64,000 nt of DNA. Origin: Engraulis encrasicolus. Taxonomy: Eukaryota > Chordata > Actinopteri > Clupeiformes > Engraulidae. Shown here one piece after another: positions 48,916 to 64,000 of this stretch (the first letter of the stretch is position 1; every line of letters starts with the position of its first letter). Made by a program: the position numbers and the translations under genes. The DNA lies in assembly GCF_034702125.1 (NCBI RefSeq), contig NC_085869.1, positions 48,786,697-48,850,696 on the forward strand. The letters are read 5' to 3'. The notes under the pieces are model-generated. The model saw only the letters and a list, made by a program, of their open reading frames with translations, searched no databases and had not been told where the DNA came from.

Positions 48916-49460
48916 TTGTATTTCTGACGTGTGCAAGGAGGTCAGGAAAAGTTGCTCCTGTTGTGAGGCAGTGAATGGGGGACTGGAGTACTATTAAAAC
49001 CAATGTTTCAGTATTGCTCGACATTCATCCTGGCTGCGATACCACAATGTTATCTGTGTGTCTGATTCTGTGTTGCTCATTTGGCATTTCAAAATGCGTA
49101 CCGCAATGAACAGAATTTAGTTAAAATTTTAGATGTGTGAACAAATCGCTAGTTTTGGAATTTGTGTGTTTCAAATGATTCATGCTAACAAATGTTTGTG
49201 GGTAGCTGTGTGAGTGATTAAGTGACCTTATTGGAGCCAGGTAAGCTACGCTAGCGAGCAAAAACTAATGAATGCTGTTTCAAGCACAGTAAGTAAAGGT
49301 GTCTGCACAGTTGAACACTTTTCTCAGTTCTATTGGGTTAGGCTGAGATCAGACACTAATTCCGGGCTTCAAATGAGAATAGCTTTAATTGCTCCAAATA
49401 AGTCTTGCCTTCAGGCTTTGTTTAGAAATAAAAGTCCCTCGAAAACACAAGCACTCATCC

Positions 49461-49808
<348 letters not shown>

Positions 49809-49879
49809 ATAACATGTACAACATGTAGCCCACTGTAGAAACAGTCATGTAACTTGTCTACTATCTCGCTCTGGCCATC

Positions 49880-49881
<2 letters not shown>

Positions 49882-49957
<76 letters not shown>
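49882..49957. repeat. (GA)n microsatellite
   Basis: A GA run of about 36 units with an AAAG break near the end. Confidence 0.97.
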
Positions 49958-50050
49958 AATGTGAGGGGAAGGAAGGATAATAATAATGGTGAGCCCATAC
50001 TGCAGCGGTACTATTAGTTTACTAGCTTTTACTCACAGGAAAGTCCCGCC

Positions 50051-50198
<148 letters not shown>

Positions 50199-51590
50199 TA
50201 AGCACACAGTAAAACCTCATGGCAAGCAGGGGGAAGCCACCTCGAAAGCAAGGAGATAGTGTACAGTGCTGCCGCTGCTACGGCTGCTGTGAAATTGGTC
50301 AATTGTTTACCGACGCCGTTATCATGCTGGTGGAAGGGGAACTGCATGCAGACATGCATATCTGATCCTGCCGGGTGTGAAGGGCCCATTTTGCCTCAGC
50401 CATTCATCTGATATGTCACTACACACAACGGCCGTCTTCAGATACGTGCGGAAGAAAATCCAGTCCAATTCAGTAGCAGATGATAGCGATGCTGAGTTTG
50501 TGTTTTTCAGATGCATTGTTTTCACTGTGGCAATTTCATTTGCATCCACAATTGAGCTCAAAACTTAACTGTTATCACCCTGGCAAGCAATAGTTTTTTT
50601 CTGACTTTATGGCACCATATCCCAGAAATGTACAGTATCTTACTGTATGGTCACTGAAAACATTATAAGCATTCAGGACTTCATTTTACCCTGGATGTTG
50701 CCAGATCTTTTTTTTGTGTCCTCCATCTTAATATCAGTGTCAGTAAGCGTACTCTACATTTTAATACCATTACCATGAAAAACTGTACCATTTTTCTTTT
50801 TGTCATTATATGTTGTTTTGTCATGACAGTGCTGTAAAAGCACCACAATCCACATGCAAATTAGAGAGATCTTGATTCGTGCTTTTAAGGTAAAAATGAA
50901 GGCCGAGAGGCATTCTTAAAGTTTTGCCAAACAAAACCCGTCTGCTTTTGATCACACTCTCATGGGTGGAGCCCGCGTTTGCTATTTTAGTCCTTTTGTA
51001 TTCCGTCCAAATGAAACAGTGCAACGGCAGAATTGCAAACGCTTAATTCGCATCACAGCATGGCCAAAAATTGTTTGATAAGCCCCCGCCGTACCTCCCC
51101 TCGACCTCGTCATTCAGCTGACACTCTGCTCGCTTGGCTGGCCTTTGCTTGACTTGCGTCACCGCTTATGACATTTTCTGATGGAGAATCATTTGAAGAA
51201 GTGTTCTGTGTGTGAACCTCACACATTTTTCTTGTCTTTTGTCACATGTTGGCTAATTCACACATCTTTGCAAAGCAGGAAAGCAACCAAAAGTTCCTCT
51301 AGTCCAGATACTGTATGTTGTCTAATGTTTGTCATCTACATTGACCCTATGCAGACAGACATTGGATATGCTCTCATTCATTAGCAAAACATGATAATTC
51401 CATCTTTAGTACAGGAACCTGTGCAATAAATCCCAGGTTACATTTTCATTAAACATTCCCTTTTGTGTACCTATATCACTGATGTGTAGGACATTATGTA
51501 TGTGCATGTACGCCTGTTAGAGATTCTAGCGTTCTGCTGCATAAAAAAGAATCTGTTATGATGATCCTTTTCAGTTTACCATACTGTTAC
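50199..51590. other. Intergenic, nothing recognised
   Basis: No exon or transposon seen. Confidence 0.4.
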
Positions 51591-51831
51591 ACAGTAAAAT
51601 GTGCAGTGTTCATTCAACACTGCTCAGAGTATATAGGTCCCACTCGATTTAGTGCTTTTCAACTCAGTGAGTGTTGAATCAACACTTGAAGAGTTGAATT
51701 CAACACTATTTTGAGCATGTATGACTTCACAGTGTTAATTCATCACTCAAAGTGTTAAACTTTAACATTAAAATCGAGTGGGACCATATGTGCTCAGAAT
51801 AGTATTGAATTAACCCTTCAACATGTACTGT
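51591..51831. mobile_element. MITE with about 60-bp inverted arms
   Basis: The left arm starts ACAGTAAAATGTGCAGTGTT. The right arm in reverse complement starts ACAGTACATGTTGAAGGGTT. The arms stay alignable to GGTCCCACTCGATTT, which is exact in both (left at 51647-51661; inverse at 51771-51785). The interior carries several AGTGTTGAATTCAACACT-type units. About 241 bp, no coding capacity. Confidence 0.8.
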
Positions 51832-52188
51832 TATGATGCCACCTAACAGAATTTTCACAAGAATCATTTTTCAGTATATTGCTCAAAGTATCAATGCACT
51901 GATTTATCTTTTTGGACATTTTCAATTAGTGTTCACATCATGTGTGTTCACATGCAAGGCTGTAGTTTAATGGAGGATAGTGCAAAAAAGCAGAAAGAAA
52001 AAGAAAAATAATAGCAACAGTGACAGAAAAAAATAGATCATGTATCTTCAGAAGAAATAGAACTACTTGGACCCATGGAGATACTGTATTAGTGCTGTGA
52101 CTCTGGAGAGAGAAACACCTCTCTGAAGCACCATGACATTGTGCAGTCGATGAGAGGGAGAGAGCAAGCAGGGGTGAGTATGTGTGTG

Positions 52189-52191
<3 letters not shown>

Positions 52192-52285
<94 letters not shown>
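52192..52285. repeat. (GA)n microsatellite
   Basis: A GA run of about 45 units. It is followed to 52560 by impure GA-rich, GAGCGA-type sequence. Confidence 0.97.
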
Positions 52286-52286
<1 letters not shown>

Positions 52287-53867
52287 TGTGCTGTGCATGT
52301 GTGTGCGCGAAAGAGCGAGACAGTGCAAGCTCATGTGGGAGGGAGGCAGGGAGGGAGAGGCAGTGAGAGAGAGAGAGCGAGAGAGAGAGCAGAAGAGCGA
52401 TAGAGTGTGGCGCGGTGTAAACAGCGTGTCAGAGAAGAAAGCACAGGGACATTTTAACCTGACTGCACACAGGCACAGAGCTTACTGTAGGGGAGAACAA
52501 TCAGCAGAGAGAAACGTGCAGAGAGAAAAGGGAAAAAGAGGGAGAAGCAGGAAGGAAAAAAATGGTTTAATTAATTCATGCAGAAGGGGAGGGATGTTAC
52601 CGCGATTCAGTGGAGGGTCTTTGCTACCACGACCGACCAGGCTGTCTTTAACAGCCTTCTCATAGGAGACAGCGCTTCAGGAACGCATACACACACACAC
52701 ACACAGACGCGCTGGCACGCAAACACGCACAGATGCACATGCGCGCCTAAACACACACACACACGCACAGTCTCTCTCTCTCTCTCTCCCTCCCTCTCCC
52801 CATGCTCTGCTCGGAGGAAGCTGGTACTTTCACATCAACACGAGGAGCAGACATCGTCACTGAGGTAAGACTGAATTCTTAATGTTCATTTCCCATCTTC
52901 CTCTTTCACTTCTCTCTCTTTTCCCTCTTACTCTCTCTCCCTCCACATTCTCTGTTTCTCTCTCTTTTCCTCTTTCTGTCATGGCACATCTGTAGCTCCC
53001 GGTACGGTAGGTGTCTACCTATACTGTACGCTACAGTGATGAATAGTTTCTCTATATGACGAGCTGTAGCCATCATATGCATCCATCTGTAGCTGCCTCA
53101 ATCTCATGTTCAAACGTGTCATCTGTGTTTTGACGCTGAGAGAAGGTTGTGCTGTGTTGCATTCTGATATTTCCAGCACATCAGCTGGCATGTGGACTCT
53201 GCATGTAGCTGAATGGGTTATGAGCTTCCATTTCAAAACAACCACCCCCCACCCCTTCCCAAGTTTCTGGACGCTTCAGGTCTCTGTTGCATGAGGGGGA
53301 TTACACATAGGCTCTCCAAACAGCCTGTTTACATACTATTGCTTCTCAAAAGGCACAGAGCAGAGCAGGATGATCTGCACAGTGCTGGAGGGACGTGGTC
53401 GCCCTGTGCTCAGTGCCACAGCGCTGGCTTTTTATGTATGTATGTATGTCTGTTTGACGCTTCTGCTGGTGACAAGACAAACAGCCGGGATTTATGAGTG
53501 CTTGTGTCCTGGTCTCCGGGTACCCGCCAAATGCATTCGGATTTTTTTTCCCCCACCTTTCCCGCCCCTCTTGTGTGTGTGAGTAATTTCGGCCTCTGTC
53601 AATTCAAATGACTCACTCGCTCCTTCCCTTTTCTGTGGAAATAGATCAATACTTCGAAGTGATAGATGGCAAATGGCCTGATGCTCCCGGGTGCATCATC
53701 GTCTCTCCCTTCCCTCCCTCTCTCTCTCTTTCTCTCTCTCTCAATCTCTCTCTCTCTCTCATCGCCACCCTCTGTCCTACGTCCACCACCACCCCATCTC
53801 GCTTAATTCCCCTGCCTCCTTGTGATGAGCAGGGGAGCTGACTTAGACAGATCTGGAATTGCCTCAC
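52286..53867. other. Intergenic, purine-rich then mixed
   Basis: The stretch 52286-52870 is GA- and CA-rich and ends with CACTGAGGTAAGAC at 52858-52871, a consensus-like splice donor. A non-coding first exon is conceivable but unsupported. No coding exon seen to 53867. Confidence 0.35.
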
Positions 53868-54037
<170 letters not shown>

Positions 54038-54458
54038 TCAGACGTGGCTCACAGATGGGGGGATTTGTGATAACTAGGCTTTGCCAGCCATACACCACCA
54101 ACCTCCTTACAGAAGATAACAAGAGAGATGCGAGGGTGTTCCTGTCCTTTCTTTTTTTCTTCTTTTTTCTCCTCCTTTATTTACCTTTCCCTTTTTGTAC
54201 AGTCTGTCTTTCTCACTCTCTCTCTCTCATTCCGACTCTTTCTATCTAATTGTCTATCTTACTTACCTTCCTGTCTATCTGTATGTCTTTCTATCTCTCT
54301 TATTCTGTCTCTCTCTAAGCATTTCTCTATTTTGCTTTCTTGTGATCGTTCTCCACTAGTGTGATGGCTCTGTTTTCTTATTGACGGCACTCGCATTCTC
54401 TTCAACTGTCAGAAGACACACGCAGTGAGATGGACGGAAATGGCTTAAGAGAGGGAAT

Positions 54459-54631
<173 letters not shown>

Positions 54632-56450
54632 CCTCTGTCTGTGGAGAAAGCTATCACACAGCAGAGCAATTTTTGCCTCACATGTGTCCGCCCATGATAA
54701 ATAGGAGCTGGAATGTGGATGCCAGCGTTTCAGGGGAAATGTCGGAAATGGTTCGCTGCCGATATATACAACCCCTCTTACTCCCTTACCCCTACCCCAT
54801 CATCCATGCCCCTAATCCACATCCACGGCTTGTCTTAGCCCTCTCCCTACCGCCACCACCACCACCACCACCGGCCTCCTCAGCAGCTCTCGTCTGACAT
54901 AGGGATCAATACATGAATAAGCTGGCTCCTGCCTGAAAATAGGCCATTGCTCTCTGCCCAGCTAGGTGATCACTCATATTGGAGGGAGAGCAGGAAAGTG
55001 GAGCTTGAAGGGAGCATCTGTTGAATACATACTTGAGTTTTGTGCTCAACAACAACAACAAAGCTGCTCCACATCGAAAAGAATGCTCTTGTACCAATGT
55101 TGCCTCCATGGTAAAATTGCAATGCATGAATGAAAAGACTGCTCGCTGCTGTGTGAAACCGGCTGTATTGTATGGATCTCTGAGCAATTTTACAATGTTC
55201 CATAAAACCAAATGGTGTATTTTGCCTTTACAGAAAATGTCTACTTTTATATGTAATATTTTTCCAGAGGAAGGATTCATCTTTGAAAATAGACAGAAAT
55301 GTTTTGATTTTATTCCAAGCTTCTGATTCATTCCAAGTTTCTAATGAACTGATTGAAAATACTGCCTGAAATTTTGCCGTAATTCTGAAATTCTCCCTAA
55401 TATGCAGACGAGCGTTACCGTAAAATACAAAAATATGTTTGTCTAAGTCAGTACATTATTAATACTTCCATATTCTGAAATATAGGGAATTAATGAATAT
55501 CAAAACGAATACATACACTAGAGGTGATAAAAAGAATTTCTCCTTTGTTTTCTTATAGTTAGGTTTACCGAGGCTAGCATGCACATGTGTCATTTGCACT
55601 GACAGCCATTAAACCTGCATTGCTGTCTGTCTGCAACCCACAATGATGTACAGTAGCCAGGAAAAACGTTATCAACACACTGAGGAGGAATAAGTGTATC
55701 GTAGTAACAGCTGGTTTTTTTAGGGGTCGGAGTAAAAAAATTCTGTGTGCTTAAATTTGTTCACTTTTTCCGACTGAGTTTCAGTATTGCTAGAAAAAAA
55801 TTAGAAACACAATGAGTCGGAAAGAAGTGACAAGCCAGTGTGTCTTGTCTTGTGTCTTTAATATCTTTTGTGGGAAAAAAAAATAGAAAGCCTTCAAGGC
55901 CTGTAATGCACCATTGCACGGACGAAATCTTTCATCCTGATCGCATCCGGCAGAGTGGTGTTATCCGACTCCCTGTGTCTTAGCATGATTTGTGAATGGA
56001 TCACACAGTGGGTTTAGGTTTAATGCCACTCTATAAATATTCTCCTGATTGCCTGGCCACCGGCCCTGCCTCTGCTGCCTTGCCTGCCTGCATGGCTCTC
56101 CCTCCCTGCTACGACACCCCAACACAGCCTCATCACCAGCCCCAGCCCCAGCCCTAGCCCCGGCCCCTCCGGCCATTCTCTCTCAGCTATCACCGCCATC
56201 ACTTCTCCCCAGACGGGCACCCTGGAGAGGGGAGTGCTGCAGTGGCTCTCCATCAGAGCTGTAGCTATACGGTAGTGGTAGTGGCTGAACCAGTGAGACT
56301 CTCAATGGGCTGAACCTTCCCACCTACTGTACCTGCCTGCCTGCCTGCCTGGCTCTCCATCGGTGATATGGCTGTGGTGGTAGTAGTGGTGGTGGCTGAG
56401 CCTGCCTTCATGGCTGGTTTTCTCACTGGACCATGTCTGACCATATCTCT
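54632..56450. other. Intergenic, nothing firm recognised
   Basis: No exon supported. The stretch 56050-56400 is GC-rich and holds two imperfect copies of a GGCTCTCCATC...GGTAGTGGTGGCTGA segment (about 56230 and 56350). Confidence 0.4.
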
Positions 56451-56644
<194 letters not shown>

Positions 56645-56839
56645 TCAAACCAAACCCTGAAGTTGCCATGACATCCCATCCCGTCCCCTAAATACCCAAG
56701 CTTGGGATCCTGTTGGGGAAAAGGGGAAGTAAGAGAAAACAGAGAGTGGGGGGTGGAGAGGGAGAGACAGATTGAGAAACAGAAAGAGATGGAGATGGAG
56801 AAATAGAGAGAGACTAACTAAACTGAAATAAACTAAAAC

Positions 56840-56968
<129 letters not shown>

Positions 56969-57600
56969 CTGTGTGCCTGTAAAAAAAGAGAGAGAGAGGG
57001 AAAGGCAAGGGGACGGAGATGTAGACAGAGCCTTAGTGGGAAAATACCTTTGTGTTTGTGCTGTGAGTTGAAGGGATCGTTAAATGCATCGGAGTGTAAA
57101 ACAGCCGCAAACCGTTTTGGGCGGCAGAGAGAAGTCATGTGTAAGCTAAGCAGCCTCGTGTAGAAAAAAAAGTGCTGATTGGAAGTCTGGGTGTGATTCT
57201 GCTATGTGTGACTGTGTGTCAGTGAGGACTGAAGTGACAGAGGCACCTCATTTGGGTGAGGGAGCTACAGGGCCATTCACAGAGACACACAGAGTGCTTC
57301 TCTCCAGGGGCCTCAAAATAGTGGGTGAAGTGGGACTGAGTTACCAGGGCCCCACTTGTGCAGGGGGCCCACACAGAGTCAGATATGCTGTATGTACCTG
57401 TACCTAGATAAAAGAGCAGGGTGGGTTTACAATGGAGCTGATTGTACATAATACTCTAGGGCCCAGAAATTGCTGCTACGCCTCTGCTTCCCTCTGCTCA
57501 TCTCTTCTCTATCTCCTGACAAAGAGCACATTTACTGTACGTACAGTATTTCACAGGCGCACTCAGATCACGAAACATTGTGAGATGTAGGCCTACTGTA

Positions 57601-57862
57601 AGTAATGAAGAAAACCGCACACCGATGAACTCCCATTTAAGCCATTTTTAATGAGTGATGTTTCGGGCCACCCTGGCCCTTCCTCAGACTAAGGAAGTTA
57701 GTTTGTTAGTCTGAGGAAGGGCCAGGGTGGCCCGAAACGTCACGCATTAAAAATGGCTTAAATGGGAGTTCATCGGTGTGCGGTTTTCTTCATTACTTAT
57801 GGATTTACTTTTTTGAACCTGCACCCGAAACCAGTCAATGGATGTGCGTGTTTTTTGTTTGG
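57601..57862. mobile_element. Fold-back insertion with 91-bp arms and 17-bp duplication
   Basis: Arms at 57601-57691 and 57707-57797 are inverted copies matching at about 89 of 91 positions, with a 15-bp loop. After the right arm a further 65-bp unpaired segment runs to 57862. The insertion is bracketed by an exact 17-bp direct repeat, GATGTAGGCCTACTGTA, at 57584-57600 and 57863-57879. Each arm includes TCTGAGGAAGGGCCAGGGTG and CCCGAAACGTCAC, a style often seen in fish retroelement ends. The long duplication points to target-primed retrotransposition; Penelope-like elements commonly leave inverted partial copies, but family is inference. Confidence 0.85.
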
Positions 57863-58177
57863 GATGTAGGCCTACTGTACCTTTACTTGAGAGCACTTGT
57901 CTGAAAACCGCAAATGAAACTTGTAACATTTACTTAAACACATGAGAGCACTGAAGTTTTGTAATAATGTGTTTTTCCACAAGTTTCCTCAGGGGTGCTT
58001 TTACACGGCGGACTTGCACTTTAGAATGTAGGCTACTTAAATGTAGACCATGCATCACCGCCGTGGGGATATACCCATTACTGAACATTATAGATTTTAT
58101 AGACCGAGCGTTTTTATGTAGCCCTTTCCAAACCTGAGCTCAGTCGTAAACGTCATGAAGGTGAACATACACACAAG

Positions 58178-58347
58178 CAGTGGTTGAACAAGTGCACATA
58201 GGGCCTCAGGGCAACACACTAATTAGGGCCCAGGTCCAGCAAACCAGCCATGGTCGTAATAGGGCCCAAACCACCAATACACGGGAGAGCCCCATGGGCC
58301 CCGGGACAAATGCCCTGCTTGTCCCCCCCTATAGGTCCACCCCTGCA
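58178..58347. mobile_element. hAT-like MITE
   Basis: The left end CAGTGGTTGAAC pairs with the right end, reverse complement CAGGGGTGGACC. The interior is full of GGGCCC blocks. CACACAAG occurs directly left (58170-58177) and at 58348-58355 on the right, consistent with an 8-bp duplication with a base or two of uncertainty. Confidence 0.65.
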
Positions 58348-58355
58348 CACACAAG

Positions 58356-60392
<2,037 letters not shown>

Positions 60393-61195
60393 TGAGCAAG
60401 AGCAAGTGTGGGAGCTTAGCCTTGTATGCTTTTCAAAAATTCTGTCTGACAGAAACTGATTTTCTAACACAAGCATATGGCTGGTAAGAAGCTTTTTTCC
60501 CCCCTATGGGTGCCTCATCACCCCGCCGACAGCACAGATTATAGATCTTGTTTTCAATCAAGCTCCGCTTGCCATTGATACTGCTTTTAACATTTCATTG
60601 TCCTACAGTACCTAAGCATGTAGGCTATATGGTGAGGCTGTGCCGTGTCTGTGGTTGTGTTGTGGTGGTGTGCTGTGTTGTCCGATTTTGTAGCGGGCGC
60701 TGGGAAGAGTGCTTGGGGGGAAACTGATCTGTCATTCTTGAATGTCCCTCAAGGTTTCGTGCGAGTAGGCCTCAGTGCAGTGTCATTTTCAGAAGGATTT
60801 TTTTTTCTGTTTCTAAAATGGATGTTATCGCTCCAATTCCATTATTTATACATATTCATTTTTTTTTTACTTATTTCAAGCTATACTATTTTGGGAAGAA
60901 AATTGATAATTTACCACTGTTTTCAATGCAGGTTAATACGCTGCAAGACCAAAAAAGTTCCCACCAAAAGAAAGGCCACACCCTCTAAAATGTTTAGAAC
61001 GTGTTTATCTTTGATTGTGGCACAATTATGCTGTGGCATTGTTTCAAAAAGTGTCTTCAATGTCACAAGATTGATTTCCTTCCAGTGTTGCATTCATTTC
61101 TCACCAAGATCTTGCATTGATGATAGTCTGACTGCGACGCAAAGCATTTTCCAGCATATGCCAAGGATTCTGAGGTCTGGATAAGGTCAGGTTAA

Positions 61196-61588
61196 AGGGA
61201 CAGTTTGGTCAATTTCAACATGCAGTTGTATTGCTCACGCTACCCTTGACTTGTCAGTACCTGGTGATGCCACATTTTTCGGCTCAGCCCTTTCCGAGAT
61301 ATGAGCAGCGTTTGTTTACATTTTTAAAAAATGAAACAGGCCAACTCTTAATATTTTCCCAAAAGGTACTGCTGTTTGCTAGTTGTCTGCTGATGTTTTA
61401 TAACCTTTTGGATGTTTTTGGGAATAAATAAAAATGTTTTTTTGAAATGTAAACAAAGAGCTGCCCCCATTACAATGACCAGGATCTCGGAAACGGCTGA
61501 AGAAGAAGACAAAAAAATCTCAGGCACTGACAAGTCCAGGGTAGTGTGAGCATAACAACTGCATGTTGAAATTGACCAAACTGTCCCT
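61196..61588. mobile_element. TTAA-flanked MITE (Kolobok-like) in left Tc1 arm
   Basis: This 393-bp element has TTAA at 61192-61195 and 61589-61592. Its inverted ends, starting AGGGACAGTTTGGTCAATTT, stay alignable for about 75 bp to the CACTGACAAGTC/GACTTGTCAGTA block. It sits in a GGTTAAGGTCTG-type site of the Tc1 sequence, which continues on both sides. Confidence 0.88.
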
Positions 61589-61669
61589 TTAAGGTCTGAT
61601 CCATGTGTCAAAACGATGTGTCTCATGCTCCTAAAAACACACTTTCACAATTTCAACTCATCGCACACT

Positions 61670-62090
61670 ATTGTTTGAAGGAGCGCAAGACTTAATTTCC
61701 ACTCATTGGCCATCACAGAGCATAACCCCATTGAGAGTCTTTTGGTGTGGAGGCCTTGTCTTACTAAGCCTAGTCTTCAGATCCCATCATAATCAATGCA
61801 AAATCTTGGTGAAAAATGAATACAACACTGTACTGGGGTCCGCATCTCGAAAGCGTCTTTGCTAATGACGGTAGCAACGTCCTTCATAAGAGTGACTCAA
61901 CTCTCTCTCGACAGCGACGCTCACCACTAAATCCAAGGGAATGGTAAGACGGTCTTAAGACGGTTAGCAACGACAATAATCGAGAAACGGACGCCTGGTT
62001 GGAATTCAATTTTGTGTTATTGCAGACACGTATTGAAACAATAACACAGGAAATGTGGGCCATCATCAAAGGTAAAGCCATTCCCACCAC
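61670..62090 (+). pseudogene. Tc1 transposase C-terminal remnant
   Basis: Sense-strand DNA with CCCCATTGAGAGTCTTTTGG, then the AATCTTGGTGAAAAATGAAT block, is interrupted by the MITE at 61835-61998. It continues from 61999 as a frame that includes LQTRIETITQEMWAIIKGKA, matching the C-terminal helix of Tc1 transposases. Only the last quarter of the protein is represented. Confidence 0.7.
61835..61998. mobile_element. Palindromic MITE (family A-like) in right Tc1 arm
   Basis: The left end GGGGTCCGCATCTCGA and the right end, reverse complement CCAGGCGTCCGTTTCTCGA, pair imperfectly, followed by TCTTTGCTAA and TCGTTGCTAAC. The plan matches the element at 31331-31460. It splits the Tc1 transposase sequence between CAACACTGTACTGG and the TTGCAGACACGTATTGAAAC stretch. 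Confidence 0.7.
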
Positions 62091-62117
62091 ATGTGTGACA
62101 ACTTTTTTGGCAGTGTA

Positions 62118-64000
<1,883 letters not shown>

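Larger units (their letters stand above)
60939..62115. mobile_element. Tc1 fold-back: two 3' halves in inverted orientation
   Basis: TA at 60937-60938 and 62116-62117 borders inverted ends: left TGCAAGACCAAAAAAGTT, right in reverse complement ACTGCCAAAAAAGTTGTCAC. The left arm (60950-61190) is the antisense of a Tc1 transposase 3' coding region. The right arm (61670-62090) is the sense of the same region. Shared blocks are ATCAATGCAAGATCTTGGTGA (left, read inverted) and ATCAATGCAAAATCTTGGTGA (right), then TTGAAACAAT and the ATCAAAG stretch. So both outer ends are transposon 3' ends. A 393-bp MITE interrupts the left arm and a 164-bp MITE the right arm. Confidence 0.8.

Noticed and set aside
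52141..52870. Possible first exon ending in a GTAAGA donor
   Set aside because: The donor is good, but the region is low-complexity GA/CA DNA and no acceptor-linked coding exon is visible within the window. Spliced RNA would be needed.
57238..57486. Another hAT-like element with CAGAGGC ends
   Set aside because: Only 7 bp of the ends pair and the flanking 8-mers do not match.

Overview
This is vertebrate nuclear DNA, almost certainly from a teleost fish. It holds four three-exon gamma-crystallin genes, two of them with the methionine-rich composition of the aquatic gamma-M class. The rest is fish-type DNA transposons, tRNA-derived SINEs, non-LTR retrotransposon fragments and very long dinucleotide microsatellites. 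There are no prokaryotic features, no CRISPR array, no rRNA and no free-standing tRNA gene.

The coding part lies between about 4.2 and 18.6 kb. Two gamma-M genes are on the minus strand (4322-5767 and 8502-9356). Two tryptophan-retaining, methionine-poor gamma-crystallin genes are on the plus strand (12430-13681 and 17432-18498). The two groups diverge from a roughly 3 kb intergenic region. Each gene has a tiny first exon (3 or 6 codons), a second exon for the N-terminal Greek-key domain and a third for the C-terminal domain. All introns are phase 0 with GT-AG ends. Each gene has a TATA box 58-90 bp before its ATG and an AATAAA signal after the stop. Three of the four promoters carry Sox-like AACAA(A/T) and Maf-like GCTGA motifs upstream of TATA. 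The products would be abundant soluble structural proteins of the lens fibre cytoplasm.

Before the cluster (0.5-3.8 kb) there is a decayed hAT transposon with an exact 8-bp target duplication and a BED-finger transposase relic. It is followed by a 5'-truncated non-LTR retrotransposon whose reading frame is still open. Two copies of one TTAA-flanked MITE family sit in intron 2 of the first crystallin gene and between the two gamma-M genes.

From 18.6 kb to the end (about 45 kb) I find no coding exon that I can defend. This stretch holds a relic-rich transposon landscape: piggyBac-like, Kolobok-like, hAT-like, Tc1 and fold-back elements, and SINEs. From 28 kb onward it also has very dense (GT/AC)n and (GA/CT)n arrays of 110-210 bp. 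The most unusual structures are a 91-bp-arm fold-back insertion with a 17-bp target duplication (57.6 kb), a Tc1 fold-back built from two 3' ends with a different MITE nested in each arm (60.9-62.1 kb), a duplicated 70-bp segment with CT tails (53.9 and 56.5 kb), and repeated full CRE palindromes. I do not see a new multi-gene biological system. The notable content is the crystallin cluster and the transposon nesting.
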